Positions 48,714 through 59,518 of a DNA stretch of 64,000 bases are shown here, piece after piece. Under the pieces are notes generated by a model. The model was not told the origin of the DNA, made no database searches, and was given only the letters and a program-made list of their open reading frames with translations. The stretch comes from Diphasiastrum complanatum (lineage: Eukaryota > Streptophyta > Lycopodiopsida > Lycopodiales > Lycopodiaceae), in the NCBI GenBank assembly GCA_029204225.1, contig CM055109.1, positions 43,465,054 to 43,529,053 of the forward strand, read 5' to 3'. The translations under genes and the position numbers were made by a program. Positions within the stretch are counted from its first letter, which is position 1; each line of letters begins with the position of its first letter.

Positions 48714-49656
48714 TGTCGAAAATCGATAGGATCAGAGAATTGAGCTCTGATACGATGTAGAAAAACTAGAAAATTTGACTGATATTGGATTAGTAGAGCT
48801 CTGATGGAAACAGATGCTCAGATACCATATGTCAAAAATCAATGAAAACGTGGTGCAGCGGAAGTGGTGCAGGTGGTGTTGTAGTTGTGTATTGGAAGTG
48901 CGACAGTTACCAACAATGCATTCAAGATGGATCAAACAATACAACAATGCGCAATAGAACTAGAACGTAGACAAAAATTTGCACTCGGATAATTATCAAA
49001 ATGGAGTACCAGAGCGTGAATCTGGGCGCAAACCAGTGGGTGTTCAAAAACAGACTTTAGCTGAGTTCGTTGATCGTATTGGAATACATCAGTAATAACT
49101 AATTGATTCTAAACTTACTTAACCACTGATCATCGTTACTGAATAATCCTTGTACATTGTTACAAAAGATGTCTGTAAGGGCATTGACTCCATTGGATGT
49201 CAGATGATCAGTGCATTGGAATCCTAAGTTAACTACTTACAGTCCCACAAAAGGTAGCTGTTATTTTTATAGAATGCGGGTTGGATTTTCTAATTAATAG
49301 TATCAAAAACTATACAAAAAGGATCGGATTTATACAAAGGTCAGATAATTTACGAAGGGTGTCGGATAATTTACAAAGGGTCGGATTTACTAGACCTAAT
49401 CCGATCTGATCTAGGGTCGAAGATGCCCAAATATTTTCTGCCTCAATCCACTCCGATCTAGGGTCGGAAAATTTCTCTTTGATGGGATTAACATTGGGTC
49501 GGAAAAATTCGATCCTGAATTTTACGATCTTCTGTACAACACTTCGAGCCTTCTTCCTTCCTTCCTTTTTGTTTTTTTTCAAGAATAGATATAAACAAGA
49601 ATTTTCCAAGATGCTCATTACCTAATGGAATTGGGCTTGAGCATAAAATTCCAACA
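48714..49656 (-). repeat. 3' LTR of nested copia
   Basis: 943 bp, TGTTGG...CGACA on the minus strand. Relative to its partner it has about 110 extra bases in the middle. Rows of GGGTCGGAT-type motifs occur near 49320-49400. Confidence 0.9.
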
Positions 49657-51302
49657 CTCTCCCTTAATGTGGATCCTGAAAAGATTCGATCTTCAGATTG
49701 GACCGATTGTTAAATCTAAGATAGTGCTCCTTGGTGAAGTAATCTGCTACCATAGACTCTGTCTTGTAGTAAACCAAAAAAATTACCCTTGTGCTTTGGT
49801 TGTCACAATAGATGGACGTTGAATGTGACTGGACAAATTCAATATCCGCAAGTAGGTTTGTCAGCCAAATTGCCTCCTTGGTAGCATTTGTGGTAGCTAT
49901 AAAATGTGACTCTATGGAGGATAATGCTACTGAAGTTTGGCTATTACATGAGATTGGTTGAACATATATCCAGAAGGTGATATTCTGGTGTCGATACTTT
50001 CTATCCAATTTGCATCTGTTTGGCCTTTGAGAATCTTGGCTGATGGGTCGATTTTTTGTTGATTGATGGAAATCAGTCTGTTGGGTCAGATTCAAAAAAT
50101 GTACTCTAGTGCTAACATGCATTTAAGATCCTTCATTGACTTCAAATTATTATTTAGTAATAAAACATCATCTACATAATGAGTAGTGATAATGGAAAGT
50201 TCTAGGACAAACTTGAAATTAATATTCGAGTATGTCGAGTTTGGATAGAAACTATTCTCATTTAGAACTACAAGTTTGGTGTCATCTTCTTTCTTGCATT
50301 GGTCAGCATCAATGGATGACTCTACCTCTGAAATAGTGTTGAGTTCCTGCACAAAGTAGCAGGCCGGATCATTTATGAATAGGAATGGAGGCTGTCTGGA
50401 TCGATTCGATCTTCTGTGTTGAAATTTGATCCTTTGATGTTGTTCGATCAATGAGGTACTCATTTTTTGAGTCAGTATCGAATTTTGAAAGTTCGACCTT
50501 TGGGTCAGATTTTGCTGTAGCTTTTCCCTTGTGGTCAAAAAATTGGTCTTCCACAAAAATGACGTCTCTACATGTGTATGCTTTCCGAGTGTCCAGGTTG
50601 TAGAGCTTGTATGCCTTCGGATCTGAGGAATAGCCAATGAAAATTGGTCTTCTACTGTCAGACCCTTGGGTCGGATTGACTATTCGATCCTTGGGTCAGA
50701 TTTTTTTGGAGATCAATAGAGATCTGAAAGCAAAATATCCAAACACTCCGACATTTGCTAAATACAAGAATTTAGATGGCCTAATATGTGATGCCACAAC
50801 ATATCATTTGAATCAGAAGTAGTAGTAAAAAGAGCTTGACTACTTCTAGAGTAGGAGTGACTGAGTTTGTACAAATTGCCCCACCTTCTACTGAAAGCAA
50901 AAACTTTTTTAGATTCATCAAGAATAATACAGCCCTGTCTATCAAATTTGACCCTCTGACCTGAATCTATGACTGATTTGGGAGTCTCTGATATTCAGAG
51001 TGATTAAGACAAAAGCCTTGTCATTTCATTGCCTCCATTTGGTGATGCTAGCTGCATCAGCCTCTGGCTTGATTTCAATACCATCAGCAAAGTCCCACAG
51101 TTCCGTGGCCAGTAGAATGACCTTCATCTTGAACTTCCAGAGATGATAGTTCTCTCCATCGAGCTTGTAAATCAAAGAGAACTAGAAGTAGAATCCATTC
51201 TGGTATAGTATCAATATCATTGGTAGAAACAACAACAATCTGATACTCTTGGCTACGCACTTGCTGAGATGATACTCTTGGCTGCGCACTTGCTGTGCAC
51301 CT

Positions 51303-51314
51303 GCTCTGATACCA
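51303..51314 (-). other. Primer binding site of nested copia
   Basis: TGGTATCAGAGC on the minus strand, abutting the LTR end; complementary to initiator tRNA-Met. It continues AGGTGC. Confidence 0.92.
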
Positions 51315-52160
51315 TGTCAGAAATCAATAGGACCAGAGAACTGAGATCTAATACCATGTAGGAAAATCAGAGGAATCGACTGATATCGGATTAGTAGAGC
51401 TCTGATAGAAACAGATGCTCAGATACCATGTCGAAAGTCAATGGAAACGTGGTGCAGCGAAAGTGGTGCCGGTGGTATTGTAGATGTGGATCGGAAGTGT
51501 GACAGTTACTAGCAATGCATTCAAGATGGATCAAACAATACAACAATGCACAATAGAACTAGAATGTAGACAAAAACTTAATAATAACTAACTGATTCTA
51601 AACTTACTTAACCACTGATCATCATTACAGAATAATGCCTATACATTGTTACAGAAGATGTATGTAAGGGTGTTGACTCCACTGATTGTTAGATGACCAG
51701 TGCATTCGAATCCTAAGTTAATCTACTTACAGTCCCACAGAAGATAGTCGTTATTTTTACAATATGTGGGTTGAAATTTCTAATTAACAGTATCGAAAAA
51801 TATACAAAGGACTGGGATTTATACAAAGGGTCGGATAATTTACAAAGGGTCGGATTTATACAAAGGGTCAGATTTATTAGACCCGATCCAATATGATCCA
51901 GGGTCAAAGACGCCCATATATTTTTTGCCTCGATCCGATCTAATCCAGGGTTAGAAAATCTCTCTTTGATGGAATTAACATTGGGTCGAAAAATAGGCTT
52001 GGGTCTAAAAAATTTGATCCTAAATTTTTTGATCTTCTGTACAACACTTCGAGCCTTCTTCCTTCCTTCTTTTTGTTATTTTTCAAGAATAGATATAAAC
52101 AAGAATTTTCCAAAATGCTCATTACCTAATGGAATTGGGCTTGACCATAGAATCCCAACA
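51315..52160 (-). repeat. 5' LTR of nested copia
   Basis: 846 bp, TGTTGG...CTGACA, next to the PBS. The LTR's inner end contains two further degenerate copies of the LTR-end/PBS junction (about 51344 and 51418). Confidence 0.9.
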
Positions 52161-52165
52161 GAACC

Positions 52166-52665
52166 TACTCATAATAGGTTGTTTTTCAAACTTGGAACGT
52201 ATTGGACATTGCTGATTCTCTTGATTTTACCATTTGATAGTTTCATAGGAATTTTGCCCACACCCTTCATAGATAGTCATTTGCCATCAACTTGACCTAG
52301 TTCACCTTCATTTTCAATTGGGCTGAACTCACTAAGCCATTCATGATGAGGTCATGTGCTTCATATCACCACTATCATTTTATCATATATTATGGTAATC
52401 ATCACTAGAAACCAAAGTAGAAAGGAATAATTTAAGAGATTCACCCTCATCATCATAAGAATCATGACGATCTTGATCATTGATTTCCTGACTCGTGTTG
52501 ATCCAAATAGTGACTTTTGCTTGCCACTTGCCTTTTCGCTACCTTGAGTCGAATTGTTTCGTCTTGCATTCGCATTTTTAATGTTTTGGATTCTGACAAT
52601 AACGACAATTGCCAAGTTTCTTTTGATTGAATTGTCATTGATCACCACCACCTTGTCAATTTTGA
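52166..52665 (-). pseudogene. Outer copia protease and gag zinc knuckle
   Basis: The minus strand carries the gag CCHC region (CRYCQNPKH with the distal Cys, near 52590), then a worn protease/pre-integrase stretch with KLSNGKIKRISN-like sequence leading to the insertion site. It continues in frame order at 48708 across the nested element, which shows it belongs to the outer copia. Confidence 0.75.
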
Positions 52666-52674
52666 AAATATCCA

Positions 52675-53369
52675 ATGTTCTGTCTGTACTTAAACTTTCC
52701 ACAAATCTATCATCAATTAGTAGAATTATTGATTTAAGTCATAGGATAGAGTTTGAATCTGATCAGTGCAAAATTGTCAATAGGATGAATAAGATTTTTA
52801 CACTCGACCAGAGGAATTGATAGTTATATAGATTGAGTCATTGTTATTTTGACACAAGTCAAGCCTTGAATACCTATGTTCTAGTTAATAAAGGATTACT
52901 TTGGCACTATAGGCTAGGGCACTTATATCATGCATCTATATCGAACATGTTTAGAAAAGCTCTTGTACTTGATCTCGATTATCCAAATAAGAGAATCAAT
53001 CTCCATTTTTGTTAGAGTTCCATTGTAGGAAACCAGACTAGGATTCCATTTAGGTCAAGTCATAAGCATATTGCAAAAGATGTTCTAAATGTTGTTCATT
53101 CAAACATATGTGGACCAATGCAAACCTTAACTTTGGTTGGTGCAAAGTACTATATTACATTTATTGATGAATTTTTGAGAAGAATAGTTGTTTATTTCAT
53201 AAAGAAAATATTGGAGGCTTTCAATCTCTTCAAACAATCCAAGGAGCATGGGAATTCAAATCTAGCAAAAGAATCAAAGCATTGAGGTCAAATAATGGCA
53301 AAAAATACATCTCAATCGAATTCAAGGAGTATTTTCTTTTCAAAGACATTGACCAAGAATTCATCACTC
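52675..53369 (+). pseudogene. Copia pre-integrase/integrase relic (copy B')
   Basis: Nearly identical to 33093-33812, with the same premature stops (for example after TCGACCAGAGGAATTGATA). It lacks the 26-bp tandem duplication and has small indels, for example near 53250. The high identity, including shared lesions, shows that both derive from one already defective copy. Confidence 0.9.
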
Positions 53370-53905
53370 TGTCCAATTATAAGTCTAGGCCCTCATATGA
53401 TTATTAACTACTTGATACGACCACGTCCGGAATGACGGCTAACCACATTCAGGGTCCAATGACGGCCCATCAAGATAAAGATGACTTTGACTTAGTCCGG
53501 AATGACGGCTCATCAAGATAAAGATGACTTTAACTCAGTCCTAAGTACCCCAGATACTCCCTTGAGTTAAGTACTCTATCCCTAGCATCACATGTCAGCT
53601 TGTCTTTATTTGCATTTCAATATTGTGTGACATTTTGCTTTGTCTTTATTAGCATTTGTACTTCAATATTTTGTGACATTTCACTTTGTCTTCAAATATT
53701 TTGTGGCGCGTCCCTTTGTCTTCAAAGTGATGCTTCTTTGATGCTAGTTGACGACTCTTGGATCAATCCTTATCAATACCTGAGTGATTTAGATGTTCTT
53801 ACTTGATCACAAACTTTGCTATTAATAAAGTTGGACTGCATGTGCAGGTTTCATGTTCTAGGGCGAGCAAATGCTACATCAATTTGAGTTCCAGCCACAG
53901 TTACA
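53370..53905 (+). other. Upstream of MYB-CC exon; short tandem repeat
   Basis: No domain is seen. From 53425 to 53542 a unit containing CCGGAATGACGGCT and CATCAAGATAAAGATGACTT is repeated with variation. A splice-acceptor-like ATGTGCAG ends at about 53847, just before the MYB-CC exon. Confidence 0.4.
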
Positions 53906-54040
53906 ATGTATTCCCAAAACAATAACTCGGGGGGGAGACCTCACTTCTGACTTCTACAGAGCCAAAACCTCGGCTAAGGTGGACCACAAAACTGCATGAA
54001 CGCTTTATTGATGCAGTAACTCAACTTGGTGGGGCTGATA
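53906..54040 (+). pseudogene. MYB-CC/GARP transcription factor first coding exon
   Basis: After ATG 53906 the frame reads MYSQNNNSGG. A run of seven G (53919-53925) then shifts the frame by one. In the next frame the GARP/MYB-SHAQKYF DNA-binding helix 1 is clear: TEPKPRLRWTTKLHERFIDA followed by VTQLGGAD. The exon ends GAT-A/GTAAGT, the place where plant MYB-CC genes (PHR1/PHL/APL-like) split the domain before ATPKTI. Known family role: DNA-binding regulators of phosphate response and vascular development. No second exon is visible downstream in the window. It is either an exon with a very long intron and a homopolymer sequencing error, or a captured, dead exon. WTTKLHERF in place of WTPELHERF is unusual. 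Confidence 0.75.
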
Positions 54041-54084
54041 GTAAGTTAACTACCCTAATTAACCGGAGAATTTAGGCTGAAATA

Positions 54085-55230
54085 TAGTACACAATCATTC
54101 CTTGACTATAATCTATAAGGGTAAACAAATTCCTCATAAGTAAACAATTACTTAAAGAAAATGCCTATGAGATCCAAACAATCTCAAGTTTGTACACAAA
54201 TTTAGAGTTCAAACAACAGATCTAAATTTTAACTCCACCAATTGATCAAGAATTACTCACCATCTTAAGAATCATCATATTTCCATGTAATCATCTGATG
54301 ACCTTTAAGTATCAATTTATGATTTTGTCAGTCATAAACATTTAGAATCTTATGATTCATCAATCATAATTTATCGGATTCTAAACCCATAATCATTTAG
54401 AGATATTGGAGTGTATGCACATCATACCACTCTGGAAATATAAGAAACATTCTGAAATATTTTTTACAAGGAAAATTAATGGATTCCAAAAATATTCTTT
54501 CAACCCGATTCTTAACCAGAATATGAGTTCCAAATTCTACAATCAATCTAGTGATTAAAGACCAGTATAACATTTGTCTTTAACAAATATAAACTTTATA
54601 CAATCACCTAGAACCACATCTAGAGATTATTAAGTTCTACTGAATTCCAACTAAATTCAGTGGTTATCCTTGACATTAGTTAAACTTTGTCATCCAATAT
54701 GTATGTATGAGCTCACTGGGATAAAGTTAATAACTTAGGATATTTCTCCTTCAAGAAATATTCTATATAAAAAATCTTCTATATTCTATGCACAATTCTC
54801 ATAAATGAATCCAAATGACTCACTAATCATGTGGCTTATAAGCAATATAGATCCAAATAAATAGTTCCCAGTGAATTCTCTTCACACTGCTTATTCTACC
54901 AATTAACTTCAAATCAGGAGTAATCCAATTACTCGAGTCAATTGTAAATGATTCAAAAATCTTAAATGTCTAGGTGCAGATCTCAATTATACATGTATAA
55001 CACCACATTTAGATCTTCTTCCAAACCATAAATAGGTTAATGAATTATCCTTTTACAAATTTTTTTTTCCAAAATCAATGCAACTGGCTGATTCTCCCCT
55101 TTTAAAAAGAGATTCATAATTTCGATTTAAAAGTTCCCAGGCGACAACTTATAAGATATCAAAGATTCGAAAAAGTCAGTAATGAGTATCCAATACTATT
55201 ACAAACTGAACTTTTTCTCGAATGATAGAA
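54085..55230. repeat. AT-rich dispersed repeat, copy 2
   Basis: Partner of 37600-39450 in the same orientation, lacking the roughly 650-bp segment found there. It begins within 45 bp of the MYB-CC exon's donor site. No coding is recognised. Confidence 0.75.
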
Positions 55231-55553
55231 ATATTACCTCTCAATAATCAACTATCAAATAGAGACTAACGTTAGGGTTCAGGAAACCTAAATTTCGAGC
55301 CGTATTCAAAAATCTTATTATATGGAAGTACAATATCATATAACTATAATAGTCCTTCAGAACAAAGTTCTACACTGGAAGGAATTATATGAATCACAAT
55401 CCAATTGTCATTTATTAAGAAAGTTCTAAAGAGTAGAGGTCTAAGATAATAGAGAAATAGATTTAAGGGCTTCCATATTTTGTAATTAATGAAATACCAT
55501 TTAGGGATCGATCTATATCTCATAATTCCCAAAATATCCTAAACAAAAAACCA

Positions 55554-55976
55554 ATGGACTCTGTTAGTATTACCATTACAGCAAACACTAACCATCGGTC
55601 TACAGATCATTCTACACAAGAAATCCTTTTTAGAATCATTGATGTCCCATACCACCAGCTTATCCTCCAAGAATCCTCTGCATCCAAGGTTGTTTTGCCC
55701 AAAAAGTCAAAAAAGACTATTTGGCTATCTTCAGATGTAGGATCAAATTCACAACCAATTCCAGGGGAGATAATCCTAACAATTAAAATCTCTCATGCTT
55801 CTTTAGTGTTACTCAAAGAATACCATTTCATATTGTACTTAACATGGACAAAACAGAATGTATCATCCAAGTACAGTCGAAATGCCATAAAAGTATTCAC
55901 TAACCCAAAGAAACATAGATTTCAACAAAACCGAATACATATTGTCTTAGATATCCAATATCCATTTCAGAATTGA
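55554..55976 (+). CDS. Unknown 140-codon ORF
   Basis: It runs from ATG 55554 to TGA/TAA-type termination at 55976. The translation has varied composition with alternating hydrophobic stretches suggesting beta strands (IPGEIILTIKIS, EYHFILYLTWT, NRIHIVLDIQYPF) and a basic middle. I do not recognise it. It lies upstream of, and on the same strand as, the unknown ORF at 57350 and may belong to the same element. It could also be chance. Confidence 0.35.
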   Translation: MDSVSITITANTNHRSTDHSTQEILFRIIDVPYHQLILQESSASKVVLPKKSKKTIWLSSDVGSNSQPIPGEIILTIKISHASLVLLKEYHFILYLTWTKQNVSSKYSRNAIKVFTNPKKHRFQQNRIHIVLDIQYPFQN

Positions 55977-57349
55977 TAAAAAGAACTTAATTCTTTTAAC
56001 AAGTTAGAACTCTTTTGGTTGTTACAATCATTATAGAGAAATACTCTATAACTGAAAAGAATTCAAATTACTAGATTTTTGTATGGAACACCTTTTATCT
56101 ACTTTACTTTGCAAGATCCAAATCCAATTGCAAACAGAGATGGTTCCATAAATGAATTATCAGTCTTGCCACTACATTTCCCTTAGAATCCTCAAATTCT
56201 CAAAATTCTAATTCACACAGGGGAAAAGGAATTCAAATTCCCAGAGGCAGTCTTCTTAAATAATTCCCAATTTTATTCTCACTTGCAATTAATTATACTT
56301 CAGGATTTGAATGTAAATTAAAATAATTGGATCAAATCAACTACATCTCAGACTTCCACTCTTTTCCCCCTTCCAAAAATAGTTCAGATTAACAAAACCC
56401 CAAATTTGTACTAGGAAACAGTTCAATCTGGTATCAATAACAGTTCAATCTGGTATTAGTAACTTTAACACTAATCACCCCGACAGTTTTAATTGTTCAT
56501 CATTAAGTGTCGCACTTTTTTGTAAGTTCCAACTAGATTTACATTATTCTTGGTCTTTATTGATCCTTAAAATAAGAAATGCTCCTTAATTGATAGATTC
56601 ACAAAATCTTCAACTAAAAGTGAAGGGTAAAGTGATCTTAACAATCGACTAATTTCAACTTAGTAAGATCATTCACTTTATAAGTCATTTATGTTTGATC
56701 AATAACCAATGAATTTGAACAAATCGAAAACATCCATGGGTTCTTCAAGTTTTACGCAAACTGGGATTTTCAATTTCCATTCAATATGGACCTAAACTGT
56801 GAAATTTGATCAAACATCGAATTGACAGTTTCACAATTACTATTACATATTGGAAGGATTTCGAAACATCCAACATGCATCCAGCATGACATGTAGTGAA
56901 TTCAATATAAAAACCTTTTTTTACGTAAATTGCCAAGAAACTAGGAAATAAGCCCAGGGATATTCAAAATTAGTTCGAAATGGACCAACTGTGAAAATCG
57001 ATTAAGAAGATCGATTTATCAAATCCACAGGCACTATCACTTATCGAAACTCGACATGCACTGATTTTTTCGAAACAACAAAAAAAATCCCGTAACTAGC
57101 CTATCCACTAGGAAATCTGCTTTTTGATCTAGAATTGTCGAAAATAGCTTCATGCAAGAAATATTTGGGTCTGCAGATGGATATTTTATCTATGCATCTG
57201 ATGTGCTAACAGTGCAGGAGGACATCAGGATTGCACTAGTGCTGCCAGGGCTAGCCCCGTCAATAGAGGCTGAATCCTAGATGCAGATATCAAAAGCAAC
57301 CACCGTAGCAACCACATCATCATCATCAAGTCAAGGGAGCTAATTGAAT
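55977..57349 (+). other. Weakly coding-like stretch before the unknown ORF
   Basis: There is no long ORF, but some in-frame blocks look protein-like (for example TPFIYFTLQDPNPIANRDGS near 56090, and GSADGYFIYASDVLTV with LVLPGLAPS near 57170-57270). The second block is in the same frame as the ORF at 57350, separated from it by a TAG and a TAA. It may be decayed coding sequence of the same element. Confidence 0.3.
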
Positions 57350-59476
57350 ATGACTTCGCCATCATCCCAATATACGCCATTGTCTAGTATAGAAGGAAAT
57401 AGGGATGCAGAAGCGGAAGCGGAGGACACTGTTGATCAAGAGCAGAATCAAGGTGATATACCACAAGAGCCAGCACCACAAGAAGCAGAACAACTTCCTG
57501 ATGACCAGCAGGACAGTGAAAGTGACGTCGAGGCACCAATTCTCGATGTCGAATTATATCAAAAGATTTTTGGAACACTACTGCCGGATACGTGGGCAGC
57601 TATTCAGCATCTTGCCAGCTTGGAGAAGGTATCCAGGAAGCTTGGATCAAAGTATGAAAGAGTCCAAACAGACCTAATCCAGAGGGATACAGAGATGAAC
57701 GAAACAAAGACTGAGCTGTTCTATAAAAATGAAGAACTTGAAGCGGCCCAAGTAGAGCCGAGCAGGAAGGACATAGAGCTTGAAGAAGCAAAAGGAAGGC
57801 AGGACGCTACGTTCGAAGTATTGAAAGAAATGCAGGAGCAGTCCAATGTCTTCGAAAGCGAAAACATATCGCTTAAACAACAAATTCAGACTCTGCGGGC
57901 TACTTTGCAGGAGGAGAGACGTATTCGATCTACTCTCCAGAACAGTAATGCAGAGCTGAGTAACGAACTCAGCAGTGCTCAGGACTCAATTGCCCAACTG
58001 CAAAATTCTGCAGAAATGTTAAAAAAAGACAACCAAATATACAAGAGACAGGCCGAAGAGGCGGTTCTATGGCGAATCAGCGCCGAAGTCACAGTAGGTG
58101 CCTACGTATCTCATGGCAAGTACAGAATTGACCCAGTAGCATGGAAGGAAATTCAAGAGAAGATGATCCAAACTTTCCAGCTGCAATATCAGCAACCGCG
58201 GATGATTGCTTATGAAAAATTGAAGGAAGAGTTGGAAGAGGCCAAATTTCAATCAGGCCAAATGCAAATTTCTGACGCGGAAGAACTAGCACAATGCCAA
58301 GATCAGGAGACGCAGACAGATGAGCCAGCTCAGGTTATGTCAGAAAAGGCCATCCAAACGGATACCATCTGCAGGCAAGTCCAGAAGGATAAGGAGACAC
58401 AGACCGAATCCAAGGAGGTTGCAAAGGTACAAACTGCTGAAGACCAACCTGAGACGTTAAGCATTATTCCATATCAAGCTCAGGCGTCACCAAGTGGAGC
58501 AGTTGTAAAGAAGAACAAGATAGTGTACTCACTACTAAGGTCAGAATTTCAGACATTTCATCAGGAACTAAGATTCTTTCTTCCACCCTTTTGTAGTCCA
58601 GAACTCCAATGGAGAATGGATTACCTTTTTTTACCTAAACTTTTTGGTAACACAAAAGAACAATGGAAAAACCCTTGGACTTTTTCTAACATAAATACTC
58701 TTTGGGCCAAACTAACTGTGCATAAAAAAGAAATCCTAGCCATTGTCATTGTTCAGAATAAGTTCAATGTGCAAACTAACTACGTCCATGTGGTCGCAGG
58801 ATCCTTGTACATATACATTTTAGAATACCTAAGAACATTTGAAAATAATATTTTTCCAGCTCTGGATGAGTATTTGAATAAGTTAGAATCAATTAACATT
58901 TTTGATGTGAAGAAAATTGTTTCTAATTCTAAATCAGTTTCTTCCCGAGTTTCTCATCAGTTATTATTCCCTGATCTGTGGGAAATTTACACAGATTGAG
59001 AAGCTAACTATTCTCGTTATTTGGAAGAAGTAAAAACAAATAATATACTTCGCTCCACTAATCCAATAACCAGATCATATTACGCTTACAGCCATGTAAA
59101 TAGTGCTTCCCTTATTTCGTATGCCCTTCTGTCTATTCAACAACTGTACATTAAAGCAAAATTTCCTGAATATACATATGCTGCCCTTTCACTAATTGTC
59201 CCTTCTGCCGAGATGTCTAAAATTCTGACTGAGGATAGTTGGTACACGCATCTTGTTAATAATACATTAATTGATAACCCTCTAGCACCAATGGGCAATC
59301 AAGGAATGGGGGGTTATTCAAACTTGTCATTTCAAGAAGACTATAATCAGAAGAACAATTATTTCATGACAACAAAAGGAATGACATTGGAGCAAGTAAA
59401 TGAAGAGAACGAAGCTCGAGCCAAGGCCATTTTTCACAGCAAGCCAACCAGCCGAAAGCGACAGAGAAGGATGTAA
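57350..59476 (+). CDS. Unknown coiled-coil protein with internal TGA
   Basis: From ATG 57350 there are 549 codons, a TGA at 58997-58999, then 158 more codons in the same frame to TAA at 59476. Layout: residues 1-65 acidic and disordered; about 75-310 heptad-rich coiled coil with a break near 245-290 (TVGAYVSHGKYRIDPVAWKE); about 315-360 a linker with three TQT motifs (QETQTDE, KAIQTDT, KETQTES); about 380-708 a helical, aromatic-rich globular part (FHQELRFFLPPFCSPELQWR; after the stop SRYLEEVKTNN, YYAYSHVNSASLISYALLSI); and a terminal basic tail SRKRQRRM resembling a nuclear signal. There is no CCHC knuckle, protease, RT or membrane segment. Codon use and composition continue smoothly across the TGA, so the stop looks recent. 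The ORF ends 26 nt before a polypurine tract and LTR, suggesting the last ORF of a retroelement; a host gene or an endogenous viral gene are alternatives. Family not recognised. Confidence 0.7.
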
Positions 59477-59502
59477 ATCAGTTGTTTGCGAGCCGCTGCA
59501 GA

Positions 59503-59516
59503 GCTGAAGAAGGGGA
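59503..59516 (+). other. Polypurine tract
   Basis: GCTGAAGAAGGGGA lies two bases before the TG start of the LTR at 59519, in the position where plus-strand synthesis of LTR elements is primed. Confidence 0.6.
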
Positions 59517-59518
59517 TA

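Larger units (their letters stand above)
48714..52160 (-). mobile_element. Nested, internally deleted copia element
   Basis: This is a complete boundary set on the minus strand: 5' LTR 51315-52160, PBS 51303-51314 (TGGTATCAGAGC), polypurine tract 49657-49668 (ATTAAGGGAGAG) and 3' LTR 48714-49656. Five-base target duplications are AAACC (48709-48713) and GAACC (52161-52165). The internal region is only about 1.66 kb and carries remnants of every domain: gag N-terminus (about 51190-50990), GAG-pre-integrase (about 50960-50760, LWHHILGHLN), pre-RT linker, a YVDD block (about 50185) and RNase H (50122-49664). It sits exactly inside the protease region of the outer copia. Confidence 0.92.

Noticed and set aside
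58997-58999. Selenocysteine codon
   Set aside because: Land plants lack the selenocysteine machinery and no SECIS-like structure was sought or seen.
57350-59476. Plant negative-strand virus nucleoprotein relic
   Set aside because: The size, helical C-terminal part and basic tail brought it to mind, but no motif supports it, and the polypurine tract plus LTR fit a retroelement better. Left as unknown.
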